From NCBI RefSeq assembly GCF_001424185.1, contig NZ_LMOM01000042.1:1-10738 (forward strand): 10,738 nt of DNA. Reading direction: 5' to 3'. Source of the stretch: Deinococcus sp. Leaf326. Its GTDB lineage: Bacteria > Deinococcota > Deinococci > Deinococcales > Deinococcaceae. Both the position numbers and the translations under genes were made by a program. Each line of letters begins with the position of its first letter. Positions within the stretch are counted from its first letter, which is position 1. Under the pieces are notes generated by a model. That model had not been told where the DNA came from, searched no databases, and was given only the letters and a program-made list of their open reading frames with translations. Of this stretch, positions 1 to 7,182 are shown in pieces.

Positions 1-2
1 TG

Positions 3-95
3 TATCTCAACCGCTTGCTGCACTTCTTCACGAAAAACGCAGAATTTCTCGGCCAGCACGGCTATTCATTGTCCTACGCGAGGTGCAACTTCTGA
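3..95 (+). CDS. 3' end of an unidentified gene (partial)
   Basis: An open frame enters from the left edge and ends at a TGA at 93-95, giving about 30 residues (begins YLNRLLHFF, ends SYARCNF). The composition, with aromatic, Leu and mixed polar residues, is plausible for a real C-terminus, but the fragment is too short to assign to a family. It is on the opposite strand to pilT and converges with it. An unrelated chance frame is possible. Confidence 0.3.
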   Translation, partial: YLNRLLHFFTKNAEFLGQHGYSLSYARCNF

Positions 96-371
96 GTAGG
101 ACGCATTGAGGACCTCATAGGAAATTCCTCGTCTCAGCAGCGAGAAAAGGAAAAGAGTAGGGGAAGGAAGGACTCAAGGCATTGGCGCAAACGTCTGCCT
201 GATCTAAACGCAGATCCTCGACCGGCACCTGGGCAGGAAGAGAGCAAACTGCACCGTCACGGTGAGTAAGGTGGCACAATTGATCTGACGTAGCAATGAC
301 TTGAAAGTCACCTAAGAAGCGTCCAGGGCGAGCATTACGCGTCAGTCAGCTGGCTCACACAGGACATGAGA
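96..371. other. Intergenic stretch, no gene seen
   Basis: About 280 bases between the left-edge frame and the hairpin downstream of pilT. I see no convincing coding frame, RNA gene or repeat family. It contains a purine-rich stretch on the plus strand (about 142-172, broken by one T). A 7-bp inverted repeat (GTCCTAC at 71-77, GTAGGAC at 96-102) straddles the stop codon of the left-edge frame; it has an 18-base loop and no T run, so it is a weak terminator candidate. Confidence 0.5.
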
Positions 372-399
372 ACGGCCGATCCTTCAGGGAACCGGCCGT
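372..399 (-). terminator. Hairpin downstream of pilT, probable operon terminator
   Basis: On the minus strand, 389-399 pairs with 372-382 in an 11-bp stem (including two G-T pairs) closed by a 6-base loop. The outer seven pairs, ACGGCCG with CGGCCGT, are perfect. It begins about 20 bases after the pilT stop, where an operon terminator is expected. There is only a weak T-rich tail (TCTCAT), so it may act partly as an mRNA 3' stabiliser. Confidence 0.6.
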
Positions 400-419
400 C
401 ATCAAGTGCAGAGGTGTCG

Positions 420-1679
420 TTAGGGCTTGCGGCCCCAACCGGAGGACGCTGGGGGAGAAGCTTCCGGGGCTGCTGCAGGCGCCTCCGCGGCTGTCTTCCG
501 GGGGGCACGCCCAGGGGTTTGAGCCACCTGGATGTTTTGGTAGAGCGTGGTGTACCGGTCCGGCTGAATGACCCGGCTCGCTGCCGCTTCAGGGGAAATG
601 ATCTTCATTCGCGCTGCCCGGGCGAGTTGCTCATCCATGAGCACCGACTCGGACGCGTTCGTCGTCATCTGGTCGTAATACTTGTTCAGGTCCCCACTCC
701 CGTCCTTGATGAGGGTTTCGATGGGGCCTTCATTGAGCATGACTTCCAGGATGACCTGCTTGCCGCTGCCGTCCTGCTTAGGCACAAGCTGCTGGGTGAT
801 GACGGCGCGGAGCGAGGCGGCGAGCTGGGTCTTGATCAGGTTGACTTTGCCCTCTGAGGTCACGTCCAGAATGCGACTGATGGCCTGGGGCGCACTGTTG
901 GTGTGCAGGGTGCCCAGGACCAGGTGACCGGTCTCGGCGGCGGTGAGGGCGGCTTCGATGGTTTCCGGGTCGCGCAGCTCGCCGACCAGGATGATGTCGG
1001 GCGTTTGCCGCAGGACGCCCCGGAGTGCCCGGGCGAAAGACTCCGTGTCGTTGTGGACTTCGCGCTGGGAGATGATGCTCTTGAGGTCCTCGTGCTGGAA
1101 TTCGACCGGGTCCTCAATGGTGATGATGTTTTTGGCGAAGTTCTCGTTGATGTGCCGCACGAGTGCGGCGAGGGTGGTGCTCTTGCCCATGCCGGTGGGG
1201 CCCGTCACGAGGACCAGGCCTCGGGGTAACTCGACGAGCCGTTTGAGGAGGGGGATGATCTTTTCCTCGTTGATGAAAGTGAGGTCATCGAGGAGGGGCG
1301 GATTCTTCGGAATGGGGCGGAAGGTCAGGAAGGGACCGCCACTCTGGAAGGCGGCGTTTACGCGGAAGCGCAGGTTCTCCGTGCTGAACTGGAAATCAGC
1401 TTCCTGGTTCTTGCGGAATTCCTTGGCGGGCTCTTTCCCCATGATGAGCTCGACCAATTCGTCCATCTCGGAGATCTTGAGTTTCGGTAACCCCTCAACA
1501 CTCTCCCAGGCGCCGTTAACTTTAACTTTGGGGTAGTTCCCGTGCTTGAAGATGATGTCGCTGGCTTTGTTACTCACCGCGAGTTCGAGGACATTGGAAA
1601 CGTCTTCCAGTGTGGGGGTGAAGAGGGCCGGGTTGGCGAATTGATCGGCAAATTGGGGGGACGTGGGGTTATGCGTCAT
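420..1679 (-). CDS. pilT: PilT-like type IV pilus retraction ATPase
   Basis: A 419-aa cytoplasmic hexameric secretion ATPase of the PilT/PilU branch, expected to power pilus retraction. The order of motifs is: N-terminal PAS-like region with ASDIIF near 39-44; Walker A GPTGMGKST at 160-168 (K166); Asp box ITIEDPVEF around 186-194; Walker B ending in GELRD with catalytic Glu at 234; and His box ETGHLVLGTLHT at 249-260. It lacks the four-Cys zinc motif of PilB. The usual PilT signature AIRNLIRE appears as a diverged GPIETLIKDG near 318-327. The C-terminus (about 390-419) carries an Ala/Pro-rich tail, which makes the protein longer than a typical PilT of about 350 aa. AGAGG lies 7 bases before the ATG. 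It is the last gene of the operon, 51 bases after pilB. PilU is the alternative. Confidence 0.9.
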   Translation of the reverse strand: MTHNPTSPQFADQFANPALFTPTLEDVSNVLELAVSNKASDIIFKHGNYPKVKVNGAWESVEGLPKLKISEMDELVELIMGKEPAKEFRKNQEADFQFSTENLRFRVNAAFQSGGPFLTFRPIPKNPPLLDDLTFINEEKIIPLLKRLVELPRGLVLVTGPTGMGKSTTLAALVRHINENFAKNIITIEDPVEFQHEDLKSIISQREVHNDTESFARALRGVLRQTPDIILVGELRDPETIEAALTAAETGHLVLGTLHTNSAPQAISRILDVTSEGKVNLIKTQLAASLRAVITQQLVPKQDGSGKQVILEVMLNEGPIETLIKDGSGDLNKYYDQMTTNASESVLMDEQLARAARMKIISPEAAASRVIQPDRYTTLYQNIQVAQTPGRAPRKTAAEAPAAAPEASPPASSGWGRKP

Positions 1680-1730
1680 AGAAAAGCCTCTAAAGGGAAG
1701 GAAGGGGAGAAGGAAAGTCGGTAATGTAGG
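1680..1730 (-). promoter_or_regulatory. pilB-pilT spacer with ribosome binding site and pyrimidine tract
   Basis: This short spacer holds the pilT Shine-Dalgarno (AGAGG on the minus strand, 7 bases before the ATG). Just upstream is an unbroken 26-base homopyrimidine run on the transcribed strand (complement of 1692-1717). I see no terminator, so pilB and pilT are probably co-transcribed. Confidence 0.45.
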
Positions 1731-4154
1731 TTACACAGCTTCGGGATCGCTGGACGTCTCCTCTGCGACTTCGTTGAGGGCTTCTTCGAGATCCTCTACG
1801 GCGATGAGACCTTCAGCGACCTTGAGATAGCCGTCCTGGGCGAGCGTGAGCATGCCTTCCTGGCGGGCGATCATCTCCAGCTCGCGGGTCGGGGCGCCCT
1901 CGTTGATGCGGTCGCGCAGGGTGTCCGTGACCACCAGCAGTTCGTGGATGGGAAGACGACCCTGGCGACCCTTGATGCAGTGCTGGCAGCCCTCGGAATT
2001 GACGGTGCGGTACCTGTCCTTAGGGGCACGAACAGGGGAATCGGCCAGGATGCGGGCGACTCGCTCGGGGAGGGGCGCGGCAGTGGAGCAGTGCTGGCAC
2101 ATCTTACGCACGAGCCGCTGCGCCATGACGCCTTGCAACGACGGGGTGATGTTGTAGTTGGGCACACCCAGGTCGCGCAGGCGCTGCACGGCGCTGGCTG
2201 CGGTGATGGTGTGCAGCGTACTGAGGACCTGATGGCCGGTGTTCGCCATGGAGAGGCTGATCCTGGCGGTGACTGCATCACGGATCTCGCCGAGCAGGAG
2301 GATGTCCGGATCTTGACGCATCGCGGATCGCAGGCCGGCCTCGAAGGTATACCCGGTGGCCTCGTTGATCTGGGACTGGTTGACCCCAGGCAGGCGGTAC
2401 TCGATAGGGTCTTCGAGCGTCTGGGTGTTGCGGTCAGGTTTGGCGATGCGCTTCAGGGTCGAGAGGAGCGTGAACGACTTCCCGGAGCCGGTCGGGCCGG
2501 TGACGAGCACGAGGCCTTCGGGTTTGCGGATGATCTGGAGGAAGCGGTCCAGGGTGTAGGGATTTAGGCCCAGGTTCTCGACTTCGGGAATGTCGGAGGC
2601 GTCCTTGAGGATCCGGAGGACGAGCTTCTCGTTGCCGTCCGTCTGGGGCATGGAGCTGACGCGGAGGTTGATGGTCCGGCCGGCGACGTGGAGGACGAGG
2701 CGGCTGTCCTGGGGGACGCGGTTGTTCCCGACGTCCATGCCGGCCATGAGCTTGACCACACGAACGATGTTGCCCATGCCGCTGCGCGCGATGGGGGACT
2801 GAAAGTTGGCCGTGAGTTTGCCGTCGATGCGCAGACGCACCTGCAGGCCGTTGATCATGGGTTCGATGTGGATATCCGAGGCGTTTTTGTTGACGCCTTC
2901 CAGGATGGTTTCGCGGACGAAGCGGGTGACGGCGTTGTTGGCGTCGTCGAGGGTCGCTTCGGGGATGGCGGTGTCGGTGGCGAGGTCTTCGTGAAGTTCA
3001 CGCAGGACCGTGCCGGAGGTGTACTGCTCGCGGATCAACTGGTCGAGGACCGGCGTATCGACGACGCGGATTTCGACCTTGGGTTTGCCGCTGCGCTCGG
3101 CGACAGCCGTACGGATAAGCAGTTCCCGGTTCGGGGTGTCGGTCACGACGACGAAGACGTCGTTGCGGTCGATGTCGTAGGGGAAGACCCGTTGGGTGGT
3201 GCAGGTGTGCTGGTCGAGGAGGCTGGCGACACTGGCCGCAGGGGGCCGGACCTTGATATCGACGTATTCCATTCCGCGGGCGACGGCTTGCGCCTGGAGG
3301 GATTGCGCGGTGGTGATACGACCCGTCGAGAGGAGTTTTTGATCGAGCTTGGGATCCATGATTTCGTGGGCCTCGACCCGGCCATAGCCCAGCTGGATCA
3401 GGGCGTCGGCGATGCTGATGCGTCGGGGCTGGTCCCGGTGGGAGTCCCGGCTGGTGTGCACGGCATAGGTGTCCTTGCTTTCGGGCAGGGTCACGACGAT
3501 GGGTTCGGGCGCAATGACCGGCTCCGCGACAGGGGGGATCGGAGCGGGCAGAGCTTCAGCAACAGGTGGGGCAGGGACCGCAGCAGGCTGGAGGGGCGCT
3601 GCAGCAGGCAGAGGGGCGGCTTGACTCGCGAGCTTGGCCACATCCACAGGGGGGACATACGCAATGGGGTCACTCACAGCGACCACAGGAGGGACGGGCG
3701 TGGCCTCGGCGCCGGCGGGCTCGGCTGCGACCGGAGTGACGACCGCAGGCTCTTGGGGCGCCGGGGGCATCCAGACCGGTTCCTTCGTCTGAGTGGGTTT
3801 TGGGTCCGGAATGAGCAGCTTGGGGGAGATGTAGGCGAGGTCAGCTTCTTGCAGGGGATTCGTGCTGGCCCGGACTTCTTCTCCTTCGGAGGTCAGTCCC
3901 AGGACGATCTCGCGCTCAGGGTCGAGGGTCTTGATGGACTTGACGGCGAGCGGGAAGCCCATGTCGATGAGGATGCCTGCGATCTTCTGTTCGTCGATAA
4001 AGCTGCGGGCCCGGCGGAGCAGTTCGTGGCTGCGGTCGGCTTCGGAAGCGTCATGCATGCCTTTGGGGAGGCTGAGGCGGCCGTAGTGCCAGACTTGGAG
4101 ACTGAGGCCTTGCTTGAGGCGGGTTTCTAGGGTTTTGAGTTGATTGTCGCTCAT
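1731..4154 (-). CDS. pilB: PilB-like type IV pilus extension ATPase (GspE family)
   Basis: An 807-aa cytoplasmic ATPase expected to drive pilin polymerisation. Residues 1-110 are an unassigned N-terminal domain. Residues 115-225 are a Pro/Ala/Val-rich linker. Residues about 245-386 resemble a GspE N-terminal (MshEN-type) domain, a family that binds cyclic-di-GMP in some pilus ATPases. The catalytic core carries ASDIHIEP at 425-432, Walker A GPTGSGKS at 553-560 (K559), TLEDPIEY, Walker B DILLLGEIRD with E623, and a His box ANTGHQVLSTLHT. Two CQHC pairs (C686/C689 and C723/C726) form the tetracysteine zinc site typical of PilB and absent from PilT. GAGG lies about 5 bases before the ATG. It follows the DUF2227-like gene by 65 bases and precedes pilT. 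The Thermus homologue, as I recall, has three tandem GspE N-terminal domains; here only one is clear, so the N-terminus is rearranged or diverged. Confidence 0.92.
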   Translation of the reverse strand: MSDNQLKTLETRLKQGLSLQVWHYGRLSLPKGMHDASEADRSHELLRRARSFIDEQKIAGILIDMGFPLAVKSIKTLDPEREIVLGLTSEGEEVRASTNPLQEADLAYISPKLLIPDPKPTQTKEPVWMPPAPQEPAVVTPVAAEPAGAEATPVPPVVAVSDPIAYVPPVDVAKLASQAAPLPAAAPLQPAAVPAPPVAEALPAPIPPVAEPVIAPEPIVVTLPESKDTYAVHTSRDSHRDQPRRISIADALIQLGYGRVEAHEIMDPKLDQKLLSTGRITTAQSLQAQAVARGMEYVDIKVRPPAASVASLLDQHTCTTQRVFPYDIDRNDVFVVVTDTPNRELLIRTAVAERSGKPKVEIRVVDTPVLDQLIREQYTSGTVLRELHEDLATDTAIPEATLDDANNAVTRFVRETILEGVNKNASDIHIEPMINGLQVRLRIDGKLTANFQSPIARSGMGNIVRVVKLMAGMDVGNNRVPQDSRLVLHVAGRTINLRVSSMPQTDGNEKLVLRILKDASDIPEVENLGLNPYTLDRFLQIIRKPEGLVLVTGPTGSGKSFTLLSTLKRIAKPDRNTQTLEDPIEYRLPGVNQSQINEATGYTFEAGLRSAMRQDPDILLLGEIRDAVTARISLSMANTGHQVLSTLHTITAASAVQRLRDLGVPNYNITPSLQGVMAQRLVRKMCQHCSTAAPLPERVARILADSPVRAPKDRYRTVNSEGCQHCIKGRQGRLPIHELLVVTDTLRDRINEGAPTRELEMIARQEGMLTLAQDGYLKVAEGLIAVEDLEEALNEVAEETSSDPEAV

Positions 4155-4219
4155 GGTTCCTCGGGTAATTTAGGGGTGTAGCACGGCTGTAGACCTCTGT
4201 ACTATGCGGCATCTTCTGG

Positions 4220-4699
4220 TTACCACTCCCGCCATCGCCAGGGCCGATAGTCGTCCAGCCACAAGTGAATCCAGTAGGCGAGCAGATAGCCGGGGACAGC
4301 AAACCACCAGAAGGCCTGTGGGCCAGGCAAGGCCTTCCAGGTCGTTGGGAAGGCCACCCCAGCGGCATGGAGGGCGAAGAGCGCGAGGGCAAGTACGCCG
4401 CCGAAGACGACCACAAAGTACAGGAGGAGCAGTGCCGGCCCCCGCCCCCAGGTGTGGATGACGCCCCGATGTTTGACGAGCATCCCGAGGGGAAGCCAGA
4501 GGGCGCCGAAGACTCCCCAGTTGCGCCGGGCTCGGACGCGGGCACGGTGGCCGAGGTCGAGGTCGGGCGTGAGGAGGAGGGTGCCGAAGAGATACCCAGC
4601 GACCAAAGCGTTGATCTGGGGTGTCCAGGGCTGCCCGAGGGCCAGGTAGACGCCACCCAGGCCCAGGTTGATCGCGGTGTGGGTATCTCCCGTCGGCAT
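4220..4699 (-). CDS. DUF2227-like membrane protein, putative metal-binding
   Basis: A 159-aa hydrophobic protein. The start MPTGDTH, then GYLFGTLLLTPDLDL, then KHRGVIHTWGRGP and a late HLWLDD follow the pattern of DUF2227 (YdjM-like, putative metal-binding) proteins. Candidate metal ligands are H7, D46, D48, H77, H82, H145 and D149/D150. About three to four membrane segments can be seen (around 30-45, 88-112 and 128-148). The biochemical role of the family is not established; resemblance to membrane-bound metal hydrolases is an inference. The ATG lies only 3 bases after the stop of the upstream gene and I see no Shine-Dalgarno, so translation probably depends on coupling. Its presence inside a pilus operon is unexplained. 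Confidence 0.75.
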   Translation of the reverse strand: MPTGDTHTAINLGLGGVYLALGQPWTPQINALVAGYLFGTLLLTPDLDLGHRARVRARRNWGVFGALWLPLGMLVKHRGVIHTWGRGPALLLLYFVVVFGGVLALALFALHAAGVAFPTTWKALPGPQAFWWFAVPGYLLAYWIHLWLDDYRPWRWREW

Positions 4700-4702
4700 G
4701 GG

Positions 4703-5485
4703 TTAGGGGGTGACGAGCTGCTGGCTCATGGTCTGGGCGACCGTGCCGATCTGGTAGGGCCAGCTGACCTTGAGGGCGCTGCCAGCCTGACCCGCGCCCT
4801 GGATGCTGAGGGTGCCGTAGCGGACCTCGTGCGGCTGGAGGCGCAGCACGCTCAGGGTGGGGCGGACTTGACCTGCGGACGCAGTGAGCTGCCGCTCGTC
4901 CACCAGAACGCCGTTACTGCCGGCCTTGAGCGTGTAGGAGAGGACCACCACGTTCCCGTCGCGGGCGAGGCTGAACTTGATCTCCGGCAGGTCTTCGGCG
5001 CGCATGGGCTCGGCCGGCTTGGTGTTGGTCGTCAGGCCCAGCTGCACGCCCGTAGCACTGGTGCTGGCGGTCGTCACGTCGGCTCCGGGGGCGGGGTCGC
5101 CGATCACGACGGTGGTGGGGGCTTCGGCCTTGGGGGGCAGGACCCGGACGTTGATGATGCTGCCGTTCTGCTGGCTGCTCATGCGTACTCTCCAGGTCCG
5201 GACGCCGCTTTCGGTGGTGATCTGGATGGGGGTGTTCCCGTTGCTGCTCAGGCCGGCGATGATCACGCGGTTATCGACGATCTTGGTTTCGATGATGCCG
5301 CTGCGGGTGACGGTCACGTCCTTGACCGGGTCGGGCCAGGTCAGGGTAGCCAGGGCGCCCGGGCCGAGTTCGAGGGTGTAGCTCTCGGCCTGCGCATCGT
5401 CAAGGGTGATGTTCATGTCGGCTGCGGATGCGGTGGGCAAGAGCAGGGCGGTCAACAGGGCCAGCGTGGGAATGAGTTTCTTCAT
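4703..5485 (-). CDS. Exported protein, possible pilus/secretin-associated domain
   Basis: 260 aa with a clear signal peptide (MKKLIPTLALLTALLLPTAS, probable cleavage after ASA at residue 21), so it is secreted to the periplasm or cell envelope. Residues about 35-102 have the rhythm of the N-terminal pilus-formation domain seen in secretins of the CpaC type: a beta strand, then PVKDVTVTRSGI, a lone VIIAGL strand, then TPIQITTESGVRTWRVRM. This is a by-eye similarity, not a proven match. A Pro/Ala/Thr-rich stretch (about 117-160) separates it from a second beta-rich part (about 168-250). There are no Cys residues. GGAGG sits 7 bases before the ATG, a strong site. It may be a periplasmic partner of the pilus channel. 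Otherwise, treat as an exported hypothetical. Confidence 0.75.
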   Translation of the reverse strand: MKKLIPTLALLTALLLPTASAADMNITLDDAQAESYTLELGPGALATLTWPDPVKDVTVTRSGIIETKIVDNRVIIAGLSSNGNTPIQITTESGVRTWRVRMSSQQNGSIINVRVLPPKAEAPTTVVIGDPAPGADVTTASTSATGVQLGLTTNTKPAEPMRAEDLPEIKFSLARDGNVVVLSYTLKAGSNGVLVDERQLTASAGQVRPTLSVLRLQPHEVRYGTLSIQGAGQAGSALKVSWPYQIGTVAQTMSQQLVTP

Positions 5486-5500
5486 GGGTGTGCCTCCACC

Positions 5501-5938
5501 TCATATGGTGTGGCCGGTTCTGGTTGTCACGTGCTTCGTGTAGATCTGGAGGTTGCCCACGCACGTCATTTCGACCAGGTGTTGTTGGAGCGCTGCAGCC
5601 AGAATCTGGTGCACGCAAGTGCGCTCCAGGCGGGTGACGCGGCTGAGTTCAAGCTCGGTGCGGTACAGGTTGAGGAGCTCGAGGACGAGGGTGAACTGCT
5701 CTTCGGTGTATCCATCAGCGCACGGGATGGTCTGGGGGCAGAGTTCGTACTGGGTCTGCCGAAGTGTCCCGATGGTCCGGACGAGAAACGCCTGTTGGAG
5801 GTGATCGAGGATGGCCCGAAGTTGCGGGAAGGCGACCGGGAAGGGAACCTCGCGGTAGAGCTCGAGGGAGGTGCGCGGACCCTGCTGGAGAGCGCCGAGA
5901 ATATAGAGAGGCAGAAGGGGCAACTGAGCAATGGTCAT
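5501..5938 (-). CDS. Winged-helix-like hypothetical protein of the pilus operon
   Basis: 145 aa. Residues 8-70 resemble a PadR/MarR-type winged helix: LYILGALQQGPRTSLELYRE, then a proline break, then FPQLRAILDHLQQAFLV and a short two-strand wing ending QTQYELCP. The rest (80-125) is predicted helical. There are four Cys (67, 73, 108, 126). The ATG overlaps the stop of the preceding gene as ATGA (5935-5938), so translation is coupled. It could be a regulator of the operon, or a wHTH fold used for protein contact; the sequence does not decide. I do not recognise the full-length family. Confidence 0.7.
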   Translation of the reverse strand: MTIAQLPLLPLYILGALQQGPRTSLELYREVPFPVAFPQLRAILDHLQQAFLVRTIGTLRQTQYELCPQTIPCADGYTEEQFTLVLELLNLYRTELELSRVTRLERTCVHQILAAALQQHLVEMTCVGNLQIYTKHVTTRTGHTI

Positions 5939-6285
5939 GCCTCTGTGCTCTGCGCAACGCGCGAGGGATTGAGGAGCTGGCGCAACCGCTCTTGCACCTC
6001 ACCGTAGGCCTGGTAGGGCTGAGTACCGACCTGCGCGTGATAGGACTCGCGGAGGTCTTGCAATTGCCGCAGGTACGGAAGGAGTGGGCGCTCCCCTATG
6101 TAATAGGTGTCCTCCCGAATATGGATGGGTGGGTCGCCCCGGTGGTGGTCGAGCATCAGCGCTGTCACGACACTGAGGGTGAGGAGCTCCCCCTGACGTT
6201 CGCAGACGCCGAACATCTCCCGGAACAGGGCCGTGCTCTCCTGTCGCGCCCGTGGATTGTCAAGGGCACATGGGGCGGCCGTCAT
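5935..6285 (-). CDS. Hypothetical 116-aa protein, coupled to the prepilin fusion gene
   Basis: I do not recognise this protein. It is soluble, with no signal peptide or membrane segment. It begins MTAAPCALDNPR and has an amphipathic helical start (about 14-48), a central HHRGDPPIHIREDTYYIG segment that looks like a strand pair, and a charged C-terminal helical part (about 68-108, YLRQLQDLRE and GEVQERLRQLL). I chose the ATG at 6283-6285 because it overlaps the stop of the prepilin gene as ATGA. The same frame is open further upstream, but that part lies over the prepilin gene and is rich in Pro, Arg and His, as expected of an out-of-frame reading. The stop overlaps the next gene's start in the same ATGA way, so three genes are translationally chained. 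Confidence 0.7.
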   Translation of the reverse strand: MTAAPCALDNPRARQESTALFREMFGVCERQGELLTLSVVTALMLDHHRGDPPIHIREDTYYIGERPLLPYLRQLQDLRESYHAQVGTQPYQAYGEVQERLRQLLNPSRVAQSTEA

Positions 6286-7118
6286 CTCGTGACCTGCTTG
6301 ATAAGGGTCGCACTCTGGGTATACGTGCCGCCTCTGACCTGGCCCTGCACCACCAGCTCGTAGCGGTCCCCCTGGTCTAAGAACTCTGCTTTCGTGATGT
6401 AAGACGGGGGGGTGACCCCGAGGGTGGCGCAGGTGGCGGCAAAGCCTCCGGGGGCCGGGAGGGTCAGGGTATTGGTGAGGTAGTTCCGACGCTTCTCGGC
6501 CGTCATCTGGCAGGTCTGGGTATAGGTGTCGATCAGCTTGTGCTGTGCTGCCCCACGGGCACCAAGGAAATTGGGGAGAAGGACGGCCGCCAGGATGCCG
6601 AGCATGGCGATGACGATCAGGATCTCGACCAGCGTGAAAGCCTGTTCCTGCCGGGGCGTGACGATCAGGGATGGGGCAGGGATGGGGGAGGCCTGGGTCA
6701 CGGGCGCGAGCATCAGGAAATGGTATTGGCGGAACAGCAGATTGATGCTGAACCCCTGACGCCGGATCAGGAGCGGGGCGTCGAGGCTGGGACGGGGGCG
6801 CACCAGGATGGTCCAGCGGCCGGACGTGCGGCAGCGACGGGGCCGGTACCGGACGATGAGCGTGACCGGCCCGAGGGTGTAGGCCCCGCTCTGCTCCTTG
6901 ACTTTCAACCAGGCTTTGGGGACGGGTGGCGCCTCCTTCCACGTGGCCCGTTGCCTGTCATACCAGAGGGCGAGGAGAACGACCGGCCAGAAGAGGGACC
7001 CGAGGACCAGGGCGAGCACGCCTTTGAAGTTCGTGGGCCACTTGTGACGGGGCATGTTGAGGATGCCGACCATGGTGATCAGGAGACCGAGGACGCTGTA
7101 GATGGCGAGAATAGACAT
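6282..7118 (-). CDS. Two-TM membrane domain fused to a type IV prepilin
   Basis: 278 aa. Residues 2-21 and 31-53 are membrane segments (SILAIYSVLGLLITMVGILN and around GVLALVLGSLFWPVVLLAL), followed by a basic domain of about 105 aa. Residues 161-186 are then a textbook type IV pilin N-terminus: FTLVEILIVIAMLGILAAVL with Glu at mature position 5 (residue 164), then LPNFLGARGAA. The residue before the cleavage site is Ala (QEQA/FTLVE) instead of the usual Gly. The mature pilin would be 118 aa with two Cys (203 and 230), a possible disulfide. The ATG at 7116-7118 has GAGGA 7 bases upstream. An internal ATG (6711-6713) would give a normal 25-residue leader, but I see no ribosome binding site before it. 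It is first in the operon. An assembly frameshift joining two genes is possible. Confidence 0.8.
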   Translation of the reverse strand: MSILAIYSVLGLLITMVGILNMPRHKWPTNFKGVLALVLGSLFWPVVLLALWYDRQRATWKEAPPVPKAWLKVKEQSGAYTLGPVTLIVRYRPRRCRTSGRWTILVRPRPSLDAPLLIRRQGFSINLLFRQYHFLMLAPVTQASPIPAPSLIVTPRQEQAFTLVEILIVIAMLGILAAVLLPNFLGARGAAQHKLIDTYTQTCQMTAEKRRNYLTNTLTLPAPGGFAATCATLGVTPPSYITKAEFLDQGDRYELVVQGQVRGGTYTQSATLIKQVTR

Positions 7119-7182
7119 AGACGTGTCCTCAGAGGCCGCACCCGGCACGGGGGAGCGGCCGGAGTGCTTGAATGATGGTGTG
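7119..7182. promoter_or_regulatory. Divergent control region between the pilus operon and HD-GYP gene
   Basis: Sixty-four bases separate the two divergent start codons, so promoters for both must lie here or inside the opposing gene. The minus-strand Shine-Dalgarno GAGGA is clear. For the plus-strand gene only a GGAG (7161-7164) about 18 bases before the ATG is seen, which is distant. I see no convincing -35/-10 pair in either direction. Confidence 0.4.

Noticed and set aside
71..102. Inverted repeat GTCCTAC/GTAGGAC as an insertion-sequence end
   Set aside because: No transposase is seen beside it and the partner end is absent; it overlaps the stop of the left-edge frame and may be a weak terminator or chance.
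142..1717. Shared 11-mer GGGAAGGAAGG at about 161-171 and 1695-1705
   Set aside because: Both sit in low-complexity purine runs, so the match is likely coincidental.
2688..4130. A 480-codon plus-strand open frame
   Set aside because: It lies wholly over pilB on the other strand, is rich in Gly, Asp and Arg and has no recognisable domain; in GC-rich DNA such antisense frames are common.
4265..6007. A 580-codon plus-strand open frame
   Set aside because: It crosses the DUF2227-like, exported and winged-helix genes antisense. Composition is Gly/Asp/Glu-heavy with no motifs, while the minus-strand genes have signal peptides, start sites and coupling.
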